A stretch of DNA of 64,000 bases, taken from NCBI GenBank assembly GCA_964429805.1, contig CAYSDH010000004.1, positions 42,859 to 106,858 of the forward strand, read 5' to 3'. The translations under genes and the position numbers were made by a program. Positions 46,488-54,922 of this stretch are shown piece after piece. Below the pieces are notes generated by a model that saw nothing but the letters and a program-made list of their open reading frames with translations, did not search any database and was not told where the DNA came from. Position 1 is the first letter of the stretch. Each line of letters opens with the position of its first letter. This stretch comes from CAYSDH01 sp964429805 (lineage in GTDB: Bacteria; Bacteroidota; Bacteroidia; Flavobacteriales_D; JABDKJ01).

Positions 46488-46874
46488 ATGAGACTCATCC
46501 TAACCATTTGCACAGTCTTGCTTCTGCAAAGTCTGTCTGCTCAGTCAACTGACTACGATCAACGTCTGTTGGCCCGTTACTCGGCAGAAAACATCATGAC
46601 CCTGCAGCAAGAGCATCCCGCTATTATAGACTACTGGACGTACTATCTAGATCACCGCGTGACTATCAATGAGCTACCCGCTGAAAAACTAGATACGCAG
46701 CTAGGCACCATAGAAGTTGACTTAAATGAGTTTAACATTCTTGACCTTGACATTAGCGCCTATGAAGAGAATGGAGGGACACTCAGAATAAAAGGGACGA
46801 ATAAGGTGATGCAGATTAGTTCTCAAAAGCACTTTCTGAAGGCATATAACGCGTTTAAAATCTCTACGAAATGA
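46488..46874 (+). CDS. Small secreted hypothetical protein, 128 aa
   Basis: Signal peptide MRLILTICTVLLLQSLSAQ. The mature part is mixed alpha/beta with a YWTYYLDHRVTINELPAEKLD stretch and no known domain. It overlaps the next gene by four bases, so it is probably co-produced with the T9SS cargo protein at 46871 and could be an accessory or partner for it. Confidence 0.7.
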   Translation: MRLILTICTVLLLQSLSAQSTDYDQRLLARYSAENIMTLQQEHPAIIDYWTYYLDHRVTINELPAEKLDTQLGTIEVDLNEFNILDLDISAYEENGGTLRIKGTNKVMQISSQKHFLKAYNAFKISTK

Positions 46875-49357
46875 TGAAGAATTCGATAACAATTCTGGCC
46901 TTCATTTTAGGCCTCGTGATTCAGACACAAGCCCAGTCTACGTTTTCCATTGCTCAAGGTGGCACTCAAGGAATAGACTGTGGAAGCGCAGACACTTTTA
47001 CAGACAGTGATGCCGATGCTGGTAACTATGCTGCTGGAGAAATCTTAACGATGACTTTTTGCCCAAATTCTGGTAATGCTGTCACTTTGCTTGTTGCCCC
47101 ACAAGAGCTTGGCTCGATTTGGGATGTCAGTGGCTCTGATGTACTGTATGTCTATGACGGTACTGATGATTCTGCGCCTCTTCTCGGAGCGTTTAACAGC
47201 TCGTCACACCCAACAGGATTTACGGTGACTAGCACACTTGAAAACACAAGCGGTTGCTTAACCTTTGTTTTTGAGTCTTCACCTTCTAGCCCAGGCGGAC
47301 AAGGTTGGACAGGAGTGATAGATTGCGGTACGTCTTGGCAACCTTTCACTGTAGAAATAGATTCTGACCCAGCAGAAAATCCTGATTTAGAAAATTATGT
47401 GGACGTCTGTCAAGACACTGAAATTACGCTCACAGCCACTGGTGACTATCCATTTGCTGGACAAGGATACAGCCAAGATGATGCGACTTCATACTTCGTT
47501 TGGGACTTGGGTGATGGCACCATGATAGAGGGTGAAGGAGTCACTAGTGTGAGCCATACGTGGCCAGGTGCATTCGGATACTTCGTGTCATGCACAGTCA
47601 CAGACAGCCAAGGTCAGGTGCAAGTGGCTGAGTTTAAGGTTAGAATTTCGACTACTCCAAGTTTTGCGGGTACTAGTGCACTTGTTGGTGACATGCTCTG
47701 CTTAGGCAACGAAGGCACTTTGGTGGGTGGAGTTAGTCCAGACACTATGGTCACTTTCGGATTTAACACCGTGCCGAGCGCTTTTGTAGGTGGTGGATTT
47801 TTTGGCCAGCAACAATTCTTGCCTGATGGTGCTGAAGATAATTATGAAACCACCATTATCATTGATGATTTTGAAACAGGCCAACTCATAGAAAACCCCG
47901 ATGACATTATAGCAATGTGCATCAACATGGAGCATTCTTTCTTAGGTGACCTTGAAATGACCCTGACCTGCCCTGATGGCACATCCATTACGATTTTTAA
48001 CAGCTTTAACGGAGCTGATGAAATAATACCTGGTGGTTTTGGCGGTGGTGGCACCTACCTGGGTATCGCCAATGATGATGGAGGAACTAATCCAGGGATA
48101 GGATCTACATACTGCTTCACATCAACTGCAGCGCAAACGCTGGGTGATGCACTTGCATCGGGAGGTACAGAAACTGTGACTTTTGATGATGGTAATGGTA
48201 ACACCAATACTGGTCAAAGCATGATACCGGGAGACTATCTACCAGAAAATCTTTTTGATGCCTTTATTGGTTGTCCGATTAATGGTCCATGGACAGTGAC
48301 TGTGAGAGACAACTTGCTTATAGATAATGGCTACATCTTTAACTGGAGCATTCAGTTTAATCCACTTATAGATCCCACAGCTGAACTATACACTCCAATG
48401 GCTGTATCAGAATTTTGGTCTGACGATCCGAGTATTGTGTTTCAAACAGACACGTTCATAGTAGTCGATCCAGAGACGACTGGTTTTCATGACTACATGT
48501 TTAACATCGTTGATGACTTCGGCTGTGCGTATGACACAACAATCATTATAGAAGTGTTGCCTCCTGTGGCGATCAGTGGCATGAGCCCTGCCTGTGACTT
48601 CAGCACTGTTATTGACATAGTGAATTCTGAAGAAGGTGGAGCGTGGACATGGACTTCTGACAATCCAGACATCTTGTCAACGGTGCCAGACACCGATGGC
48701 GAAGCTGAAAACATTTCGGCCATAAGCGGAGTAGTCACCTATGAGTATTATGACACATTCTGCGACCGAACAGAAAGCATAGACATATTCTACAAACCAT
48801 ATCCAGTCGCTTCAATCATCTATAATGATGAAGAATTGATGGCGGGAGACACGATAGAACTTTGCCTCGGAGATGAGACCTTGTTGATGAATGTGGATCA
48901 ACCTGAATCAATCACTGACCCTATTTACAATTGGCTCAGCCCGATACCTAACTCGGGTACTTCAGAATTGCTGGTCTCGGCAGATTTCACCAATCAAACA
49001 GATGCTCAGACGATGAACGGCCCATATACTGTGACTGTAGTTGACGCTCAGTGTCCAGATACGCAAGCGTCACAGCAAATCATCGTCAGTACAGAAGGTT
49101 GTCAGCCTTATAATGTATTCTCTCCGCTAAACCAAGATGGGTTTAACGATGTGTTTTTCATTGGTGGTGTTGAGCGACTGCGAAACTCAAGGCTTTGGAT
49201 TTACAACCGTTGGGGTAAAGTAGTCTTTGAAGCCACGAACTATAAGAACGACTACCGCATGGAAGACCTTAGCGAAGGAACCTATTACTACGTGCTGCAA
49301 AGCGACTCAAAAGGTGGTGAGTTTAAAGGGTACTTTACTTTGGTTGGAGACAACTAG
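46871..49357 (+). CDS. T9SS-secreted multidomain protein (CUB, PKD, P-domain, gliding-type sorting domain), 828 aa
   Basis: Signal peptide MMKNSITILAFILGLVIQTQA. Residues ~30-155 resemble a CUB domain (LYVYDGTDDSAPLLGAF, SGCLTFVFESS). Residues ~165-265 are a PKD-like domain (YFVWDLGDGTMIEGEGVTSVSHTWP). Residues ~295-500 contain a proprotein-convertase P-domain (CINMEHSFLGDLEMTLTCPDGTSITIF, GPWTVTVRDNLLIDNGYIFNWSIQF). Two Ig-like stretches precede the gliding-type sorting domain (YNVFSPLNQDGFNDVFFI, LWIYNRWGKVVFEA, GTYYYVLQSD). No catalytic protease domain is seen, so the P-domain probably serves binding or stability. A terminator follows at 49382. Confidence 0.88.
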   Translation: MMKNSITILAFILGLVIQTQAQSTFSIAQGGTQGIDCGSADTFTDSDADAGNYAAGEILTMTFCPNSGNAVTLLVAPQELGSIWDVSGSDVLYVYDGTDDSAPLLGAFNSSSHPTGFTVTSTLENTSGCLTFVFESSPSSPGGQGWTGVIDCGTSWQPFTVEIDSDPAENPDLENYVDVCQDTEITLTATGDYPFAGQGYSQDDATSYFVWDLGDGTMIEGEGVTSVSHTWPGAFGYFVSCTVTDSQGQVQVAEFKVRISTTPSFAGTSALVGDMLCLGNEGTLVGGVSPDTMVTFGFNTVPSAFVGGGFFGQQQFLPDGAEDNYETTIIIDDFETGQLIENPDDIIAMCINMEHSFLGDLEMTLTCPDGTSITIFNSFNGADEIIPGGFGGGGTYLGIANDDGGTNPGIGSTYCFTSTAAQTLGDALASGGTETVTFDDGNGNTNTGQSMIPGDYLPENLFDAFIGCPINGPWTVTVRDNLLIDNGYIFNWSIQFNPLIDPTAELYTPMAVSEFWSDDPSIVFQTDTFIVVDPETTGFHDYMFNIVDDFGCAYDTTIIIEVLPPVAISGMSPACDFSTVIDIVNSEEGGAWTWTSDNPDILSTVPDTDGEAENISAISGVVTYEYYDTFCDRTESIDIFYKPYPVASIIYNDEELMAGDTIELCLGDETLLMNVDQPESITDPIYNWLSPIPNSGTSELLVSADFTNQTDAQTMNGPYTVTVVDAQCPDTQASQQIIVSTEGCQPYNVFSPLNQDGFNDVFFIGGVERLRNSRLWIYNRWGKVVFEATNYKNDYRMEDLSEGTYYYVLQSDSKGGEFKGYFTLVGDN

Positions 49358-49381
49358 TAGCAGGTATGCATAGATATTGAA

Positions 49382-49410
49382 GGTCCGACTCTTGCGAGTT
49401 GGGCTTTTTG
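49382..49410 (+). terminator. Rho-independent terminator after the T9SS cargo gene
   Basis: GGTCCGACTC (49382-49391) pairs with GAGTTGGGCT (49396-49405) over ten positions, including wobble pairs, with loop TTGC, then TTTTG. Confidence 0.8.
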
Positions 49411-49478
49411 TTTGATGTAACCTTTAGGCTCAAAGTGGAGTAAAAAGACACTGATAACGATAAAGAGGAGAAGGAGAA

Positions 49479-50027
49479 ATGAGGAGAATTATCATGGTGG
49501 CGATAGCCGCCTCAACACTGACAGCGTGTTCAGAACAACAGTCAGTACAGGAAGTAGCAGTAGTCGAACAGACAACAACTGCAGAGACGAGCGGCATGAT
49601 GAGTGTCGATCTTAGTGAACACGGCCTTCCGGCCGAATTAATGGTTCCAGACAAATCTAAAACCGGAGTAGACCCCACAATTACAGTCGATGATGTGACG
49701 AGCATCGTCAACATACGCTGTGGTAAAAACTACAACGTCATGATGCGTGAAGAGGACATGTCAATGGATCTGATTAAGTCAGATTTAGAGGGAGACATCA
49801 TGTTTACCAATGACATTATTCTAGAGACGGACAACAGCATAGTCTATAAGCAAACTACACCTGATGGGTCAAATGAACTATATCATTTTGCATCGGTGAT
49901 TGATGATGGTACATCAATCGTGTTTGCGCGAAGCTTTGATATGGGTCAATACTCTAAGCTGCAAGCAGAGCGGATGATGAAGTCAGCCGTGACTTTAAAA
50001 ATGATGAATCCGCTAGCCGCGAATTAA
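49479..50027 (+). CDS. Putative lipoprotein, 182 aa
   Basis: MRRIIMVAIAASTLTACSEQQ is a lipoprotein signal with LTAC lipobox. The mature protein starts with a Thr/Val/Gln-rich linker; beyond that a compact alpha/beta domain (VTSIVNIRCGKNYNVMMREEDMSMDLIKSDLEGD) of unknown type. It stands alone. No function is proposed. Confidence 0.7.
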   Translation: MRRIIMVAIAASTLTACSEQQSVQEVAVVEQTTTAETSGMMSVDLSEHGLPAELMVPDKSKTGVDPTITVDDVTSIVNIRCGKNYNVMMREEDMSMDLIKSDLEGDIMFTNDIILETDNSIVYKQTTPDGSNELYHFASVIDDGTSIVFARSFDMGQYSKLQAERMMKSAVTLKMMNPLAAN

Positions 50028-50090
50028 GTAATAGGAACTTTTTTCGACAAGGAACGTATAATCAGGAGTTGCAAGCTATTTGAATGTAAT

Positions 50091-50900
50091 ATGAAGACGA
50101 GATCAATGAGTAAAATATTGACAGGAGTATTTGCGATGATGATGATATCATCAATCGCCAATGCAGGGGCAATCGTGTTAGAAGGACTATTTCAAGGGAA
50201 GGACATTTATGTTCAAAATCCAGAAGGTCCGAAGGGCGTAGGATACGCTGTTTACGAGGTACAGGTAAACGGTGAGATCACAGCCGATGAAATCAACTCG
50301 AGTGCATTTGTGATAGACCTCAATGTGATGAACTTTATGGTTGGAGATCCCATTACCGTAAAAATCATACACCATGATGGGACGAGCCCTAAGGTGTTAA
50401 ACAAAGAGGCTATACTCCCGACAAGTACGTTTGACATTACGAAGTTGGAGGTGACAAAAGATGCGACCGTTATCTGGGAAACCAACAACGAGTCTGGGTC
50501 ACTTACATATGTAGTGGAGCAATATCGCTGGAACAAATGGATCAAGTTAGGTGAGGTAATCGGGACTGGAAATGCAGACCGTAACACCTATTCATTTTCA
50601 TTTGATTCGCATGCTGGAACAAACACTTTGCGAGTGAAACAAAGAGATCATAGTGGCAAACCACGATACTCTGACGAAGTCACATATGATGCCATTGGCG
50701 TATCGCAAGTGGAGTTCACTCCCAAAAAAGTAGATCATACCATCAACTTTACTCGAGAAACTCGCTTTGAGATTTTCAATGAGTATGGTGAACTGAAAAA
50801 GCGTGGTTTTGATGCTGTGGTAGATGTTGAAGGCCTCGACAAGGGCACTTACTACATCAACTATGACAACCGATTTGGTGAGACTTTCGTGCTCAGGTAA
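50091..50900 (+). CDS. Secreted protein with short C-terminal sorting-like domain, 269 aa
   Basis: A signal peptide (SKILTGVFAMMMISSIANA) is preceded by a short basic extension. Residues ~27-110 are a beta-sandwich also found in other Bacteroidota secreted proteins (LEGLFQGKDIYVQNP, GYAVYEVQVNGEITADEINSSAF). A fibronectin-like stretch follows (WETNNESGSLTYVVEQYRWNKWIKLGEV). The end (RFEIFNEYGELKKRGFDAVVDVEGLDKGTYYINYDNRFGETFVLR) resembles a T9SS type A domain without the usual YPNP opening. The role is unknown. Confidence 0.7.
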   Translation: MKTRSMSKILTGVFAMMMISSIANAGAIVLEGLFQGKDIYVQNPEGPKGVGYAVYEVQVNGEITADEINSSAFVIDLNVMNFMVGDPITVKIIHHDGTSPKVLNKEAILPTSTFDITKLEVTKDATVIWETNNESGSLTYVVEQYRWNKWIKLGEVIGTGNADRNTYSFSFDSHAGTNTLRVKQRDHSGKPRYSDEVTYDAIGVSQVEFTPKKVDHTINFTRETRFEIFNEYGELKKRGFDAVVDVEGLDKGTYYINYDNRFGETFVLR

Positions 50901-50937
50901 TCTTAATCAACTACTTTAGGCGGACATAGTTTTCCGC

Positions 50938-51360
50938 ATGAATAAGATTGAACATATTGGCATAGCCGTGAAGAGCATTGCCGAGTCTAACAAAATTTAT
51001 AGCCGTCTACTTCAGACGGAATCTTACAAAACTGAGGAGGTAAAGAGCGAGCATGTTCTGACCTCCTTTTTTCGTGTTGGGGAGAGTAAGATAGAGCTGG
51101 TCCAAGCTACCTCTTACGATAGTCCTATAGCCAAGTTTATTGCCAAGCGTGGAGAAGGCATGCACCACATCGCCTATGACGTAGATGATATAGAACAGGA
51201 AATGGCTCGACTCAAATCAGAAGGATTTAAGTTGCTCAATGAGAAGCCCAAAAAAGGTGCGGACAACAAGTTGGTTGCCTTTGTCCACCCAAAAGATTGC
51301 AGTGGAGTGTTGGTAGAGCTCTGTCAAGAAATCAAGTCAGAAGAGGAGCCAAAAGAGTAG
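50938..51360 (+). CDS. mce: Methylmalonyl-CoA epimerase, 140 aa
   Basis: Vicinal-oxygen-chelate fold enzyme interconverting (2R)- and (2S)-methylmalonyl-CoA. It contains IEHIGIAVKSIAES, SKIELVQATSYDSPIAKFIAKRGEGMHHIAYDVDDIE and CSGVLVELCQE, which supply the His/Gln/His/Glu metal ligands. Length is typical. With the carboxyltransferase at 21294 it indicates propionyl-CoA metabolism. Its 3' end overlaps the convergent HAD gene by 29 bases. Confidence 0.93.
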   Translation: MNKIEHIGIAVKSIAESNKIYSRLLQTESYKTEEVKSEHVLTSFFRVGESKIELVQATSYDSPIAKFIAKRGEGMHHIAYDVDDIEQEMARLKSEGFKLLNEKPKKGADNKLVAFVHPKDCSGVLVELCQEIKSEEEPKE

Positions 51361-51982
51361 ACATTTCTTGCCCTTTTTTCAAAAACACGGCATGAACGTC
51401 TATGGACCGAGCAGCGACTATATGCTGTTCCGAGTCATCAATGAAAAGGGCTCGATGAGCCGGCACATTCATTTTATCAAGCACATACTGCCAAGCCTCA
51501 ACATTGGGTTTTCTCAGACCAATTCGAGAAGAATAACAGAGCAAATCAAAACAGGACTTAAACTTCTCAAGGCCTAGGCGCTCATCAATAGACTGCTCAA
51601 AGTTCTGGATATGAATCTCATTGGTATTACTCAGCAAGCTGGTCTTAAATTTTTCTTTGAGTGACAGTATAAAGTCTACACGATGTGGCGGTATTTCTTG
51701 TATGAGCGCATTCCATGCCTCATCTAATTGCTCGTCACTCACCTCCATCCCAATAATTTCTTTGAGCCCTTTCCTGAATTCTGACGGACTGATGCGCCCT
51801 GTCTCATTGTCATCAAAGAGTTGGCTTTGAGCCGCTTGCGAATAGAGTCGCTCCACATCAGGCACCCCAATCTTACTAAAGGCCTTTTGGGTCAGTTGAT
51901 AGTCTATATTGAGTATTACACCTCCTAAGTCAAAGATGATTAGATCGATCTGATCAGGAGTTGGAAATTCTGTGTGTGTCAT
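51332..51982 (-). CDS. HAD-superfamily hydrolase (subfamily IA), 216 aa
   Basis: The first motif, DLIIFDLGGVILNID (residues ~12-26), carries the nucleophile Asp. A helical cap domain is followed by TSLLSNTNEIHI (motif II), a lysine in GLRKPNVEAW, and ALFIDDSEQHIVAA (motif IV). The start was set at the Met four residues into the open frame. Substrate is unknown; members of this group act on sugar phosphates or haloacids. Confidence 0.88.
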   Translation of the reverse strand: MTHTEFPTPDQIDLIIFDLGGVILNIDYQLTQKAFSKIGVPDVERLYSQAAQSQLFDDNETGRISPSEFRKGLKEIIGMEVSDEQLDEAWNALIQEIPPHRVDFILSLKEKFKTSLLSNTNEIHIQNFEQSIDERLGLEKFKSCFDLLCYSSRIGLRKPNVEAWQYVLDKMNVPAHRALFIDDSEQHIVAARSIDVHAVFLKKGQEMSTLLAPLLT

Positions 51983-52021
51983 TGATCTCAAATCTATACA
52001 TTTGCGGACGCTTTTAAAGCA

Positions 52022-52033
52022 GGGCCTATAGCT
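52022..52033 (+). repeat. Fragment identical to the tRNA 5' end
   Basis: GGGCCTATAGCT at 52022-52033 equals the first 12 bases of the tRNA at 52144. It is followed by a short hairpin-like motif TCCCTCGACTATCGCTCGGGA (52034-52054) and later by GCTATAGG (52067-52074), the inverted form of CCTATAGC. Confidence 0.6.
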
Positions 52034-52143
52034 TCCCTCGACTATCGCTCGGGATAGGCAACTTCGCTATAGGTCTTTGACATAAAGAGCTGCCAAACAA
52101 AAAATTGTCATTGCAATTGTCACTGACATTGCAATTGAAGTTT

Positions 52144-52220
52144 GGGCCTATAGCTCAGTTGGTTAGAGCACCTGACTCATAATCAGGTGGTCCCAGGTTC
52201 GAGTCCTGGTGGGCCCACCA
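52144..52220 (+). tRNA. tRNA with CAT anticodon, probably tRNA-Ile2 (lysidine type)
   Basis: A full cloverleaf of 77 bases with encoded CCA. Acceptor GGGCCTA/TGGGCCC, D-arm GCTCAGTTGGTTAGAGC, anticodon arm CCTGA-CTCATAA-TCAGG, T-arm CCAGG-TTCGAGT-CCTGG. The CAT anticodon fits Met or, after lysidine modification, Ile (AUA). The GGGCCTATAGCTCAG start is like isoleucine tRNAs of this phylum and unlike elongator Met, so Ile2 is preferred. Confidence 0.93.
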
Positions 52221-52228
52221 TACTGAAG

Positions 52229-52260
52229 AGCACTTCTGAGAAATCGGAGGTGCTTTTTTC
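52229..52260 (+). terminator. Rho-independent terminator after the tRNA
   Basis: AGCACTTC (52229-52236) pairs with GAGGTGCT (52247-52254) with one wobble, followed by a run of Ts. The remaining stretch to 52546 has no convincing gene. Confidence 0.75.
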
Positions 52261-52335
52261 GTTTAGAGTTCTCTGGTCATAAGGACGAGAAGCCTGTGCA
52301 GAGCGAAGCATAACGCAGTGAAGCGCAGTCGAAGT

Positions 52336-52357
52336 AAGTCCTGGTGGGTCCACCATA
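52336..52357 (+). repeat. Near-copy of the tRNA 3' end
   Basis: The 22 bases here differ at two positions from 52201-52222, the last part of the tRNA plus two bases beyond its CCA. It is preceded by a motif GAAGCGCAGTCGAAG (52321-52335). Nothing that could be an integrase lies between the copies. It could be a vestigial attachment site, a decayed tRNA copy or part of an intergenic repeat family. Confidence 0.6.
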
Positions 52358-52546
52358 ATAGAATCGGACCTCTCGATATCACTCAATGAGCATAAATCAG
52401 AATAGGTTGAGGCTGCACGCTCCTTTCTTAAACATCTGTGAGCACACTTTTTAGGGGACAATTAGAACAAAAACAGCCTTACTTGCGTATATGATAGCAT
52501 TACTATTATATTTGCACCTGATAATATTTGATAAGCGATTATAGCT

Positions 52547-53218
52547 ATGACCTTAAGATTCGACCTTAACGAGCACTTGTTCCTCAAAGACCCTCATTCC
52601 AGTGAACTGGGAATGATGATCCTGAGTTCCAGTATTCATTTGATTGATGAGATTGGATATGAAAATTTCACATTTCGAAAACTGGCCAAAGAGATTGGTT
52701 CGACTGAAGCCTCAATCTATCGCTACTTTGAGAACAAGCATAAGGTGCTACTCTACTTGAGCGCGTGGTACTGGAACTGGATGGACTACAGACTCAGATT
52801 TAGACTAGCCAATATAGAGTCCGCCCAAAAACGTTTAGACATTTCGATCGCTGTGCTTACAGAGCCTATTACAGAAGATGGGGACTATGCGCACATCAAT
52901 GAGGTGAAACTCAACCGAATAATCATTGGTGAAGCCTCAAAATCATACCTCACAAAAAACGTAGATGAGGTAAATCAAGACGGAGTCTTCCTTGCCTACA
53001 AGCGACTTGTGCAAACAGTAAGCGACATCATTTTAGAGATTAACACTCAGTATAAATATCCGCACATGCTACTCTCTACCATGATTGAAGGAGCGCATCT
53101 GCAGCGGTTTTTCGCAGACCACCTGCCTCGACTCACAGACTCAGTAAAGGGTGAAGACGCAGTTACCACCTTCTACAAAGACATGGTCAATAAGACAATC
53201 GCTACTAAAAAGAAATAA
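52547..53218 (+). CDS. TetR-family transcriptional regulator, 223 aa
   Basis: Helix-turn-helix at residues ~41-64 (FTFRKLAKEIGSTEASIYRYFENK) with the usual C-terminal helical ligand-binding/dimer domain. It is four bases upstream of the ABC exporter gene and the first gene of the 52547-58066 operon, so it probably represses its own operon and responds to an exported or toxic ligand. Confidence 0.9.
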   Translation: MTLRFDLNEHLFLKDPHSSELGMMILSSSIHLIDEIGYENFTFRKLAKEIGSTEASIYRYFENKHKVLLYLSAWYWNWMDYRLRFRLANIESAQKRLDISIAVLTEPITEDGDYAHINEVKLNRIIIGEASKSYLTKNVDEVNQDGVFLAYKRLVQTVSDIILEINTQYKYPHMLLSTMIEGAHLQRFFADHLPRLTDSVKGEDAVTTFYKDMVNKTIATKKK

Positions 53219-53222
53219 GCTC

Positions 53223-54920
53223 ATGGATTCGACAATACTCAGTCCTTCTAAGCGCTTTTGGCGCTTGCTCAAACCAGACCAAAAGGAAATCACCAATGTC
53301 TATATCTATTCCATTTTTAATGGGCTAGTCGGACTGTCCTTACCCCTGGGTATTCAGGCCATTGTAAACCTCATACAAGGAGGTCAGGTCAGCACTTCGT
53401 GGATAGTACTCGTGGGAGTGGTCGTGCTGGGAGTAGCATTATCAGGAGTCTTTCAGATATATCAACTAAAGATTACTGAGGCCTTGCAGCAGAAGATTTT
53501 TACTCGAGCGGCATTCGAGTTTGCGTATCGCATACCCCGCATCAAAATGGAGGCGCTTTATAAACACTATGCCCCAGAACTGATGAATCGTTTTTTTGAC
53601 ACCATCTCGGTACAAAAGGGACTCAGTAAAATCTTGATTGACTTCAGTTCGGCTGCTATTCAAGTAATCTTTGGTCTGTTACTCTTATCCTTCTATCACC
53701 CGTTTTTCATTCTGTTTAGTCTCATCTTACTGCTGGTAGTTTATATCATCATCAAACTCTCTATACCAAAGGGATTGCAAACGAGCCTAGACGAATCAAA
53801 AAACAAATATGCCGTAGCACACTGGCTCGAAGAAGTGGCTAGAACCGCCACCACTTTTAAACTGGCCGGAGACAGCCCTCTGCCCATGGAGCGCACCAAC
53901 GAGCATGTCACAGATTACCTAGCCGCTCGTAATTCTCACTTCTCAGTCCTGCTAAGACACTACTCATTACTCGTCTTTTTCAAAGTACTTGTCGCCACTG
54001 GGCTGCTTGCCATAGGAGGCATCTTGGTCATGGAGCAACACATGAACATTGGTCAATTTGTGGCGGCAGAGATTGTCATTTTACTTGTCATGTCGTCTGT
54101 CGAAAAGCTCATTCTTAGCATTGAGACTATCTATGATGTACTCACTTCGCTAGAGAAAATTGGTCAGGTAACTGATCTAGAGTTAGAACAGGTAGAAGGA
54201 CAAACTGTTAGTTCTGACGCAGAATGGAAAGGAATGGAAGTGGACTTATTAAACATTTCCTTCTCTTATCCAGATCATGGTCGCTTCACACTCGAAAACC
54301 TTGATCTCCACATCAAAGAACAAGAGAGAGTATTAGTCACCGGAGCAAATGGATCTGGGAAGAGTACCTTGTTGCAAATCATAGCTGGCCTGTTTTACCC
54401 GCAATCTGGCACCACCGCCTATGACGGCTCACCCATGGGTAGTCTCAACATCAACGACTTGCAATCAGTCATTGGTGACTGTCTCTCTCAAGAGCAACTG
54501 TTTCATGGTACGGTGTTGGAGAACATCACCATGGGGCGCTCACAAGCCACCATGGCCAATGTGAAGTGGGCCTTTACTAATCTTGGTCTCGACCCCTTTA
54601 TCAAGAGCCTTGAAAAAGGCTATGACACCATGGTCGGTCCGCAAGGTCAAAAGCTGCCTCAAAGCATTAAGCGCAAACTCATCTTGGCCCGAAGCATTGC
54701 CGATAAGCCCCGACTACTTCTACTTGAAGATGCACTCGAGCACCTGGACAGTGCAGAACGACAGAAAATTATTGACTTCCTGTTTGACAAGCAGCACCCA
54801 TGGACAATTGTAGCCGTCTCGGGTTCCACTTACATGAAGCAGAAGGCAGACCGAGTAGTTGTCATGGCAAATGGCAGAGTGATTCAGAAGACAGAAAACA
54901 ATAACAGCACAACGAACTGA
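53223..54920 (+). CDS. ABC exporter, membrane and ATPase domains fused, with degenerate ATPase motifs, 565 aa
   Basis: The ATG at 53223 begins MDSTILSPSKRFWRLLKPDQK. Six membrane helices occupy residues ~20-310. The ATPase domain has an intact Walker A (GANGSGKST, 374-382) and a Q-loop glutamine (CLSQEQLF). The signature is LPQSIK (478-483) rather than LSGGQ, Walker B ends LLLLED (E502-D503, the reverse of the usual DE), and the H-loop histidine position is glycine (SGSTYM, G534). No peptidase C39 domain is present. It may form an asymmetric or altered-cycle transporter, together with HlyD (54923) and TolC (56663) proteins, giving a type I-like trans-envelope exporter. Confidence 0.85.
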   Translation: MDSTILSPSKRFWRLLKPDQKEITNVYIYSIFNGLVGLSLPLGIQAIVNLIQGGQVSTSWIVLVGVVVLGVALSGVFQIYQLKITEALQQKIFTRAAFEFAYRIPRIKMEALYKHYAPELMNRFFDTISVQKGLSKILIDFSSAAIQVIFGLLLLSFYHPFFILFSLILLLVVYIIIKLSIPKGLQTSLDESKNKYAVAHWLEEVARTATTFKLAGDSPLPMERTNEHVTDYLAARNSHFSVLLRHYSLLVFFKVLVATGLLAIGGILVMEQHMNIGQFVAAEIVILLVMSSVEKLILSIETIYDVLTSLEKIGQVTDLELEQVEGQTVSSDAEWKGMEVDLLNISFSYPDHGRFTLENLDLHIKEQERVLVTGANGSGKSTLLQIIAGLFYPQSGTTAYDGSPMGSLNINDLQSVIGDCLSQEQLFHGTVLENITMGRSQATMANVKWAFTNLGLDPFIKSLEKGYDTMVGPQGQKLPQSIKRKLILARSIADKPRLLLLEDALEHLDSAERQKIIDFLFDKQHPWTIVAVSGSTYMKQKADRVVVMANGRVIQKTENNNSTTN

Positions 54921-54922
54921 TT

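Noticed and set aside
52144..52220. Initiator or elongator tRNA-Met
   Set aside because: The CAT anticodon allows it, but the fully paired first base pair excludes the usual initiator form, and the acceptor/D-arm sequence is Ile-like.
52022..52357. A complete integrated element bounded by att sites
   Set aside because: Only about 135 bases separate the tRNA 3' end from its copy, and no integrase or mobile gene is present.
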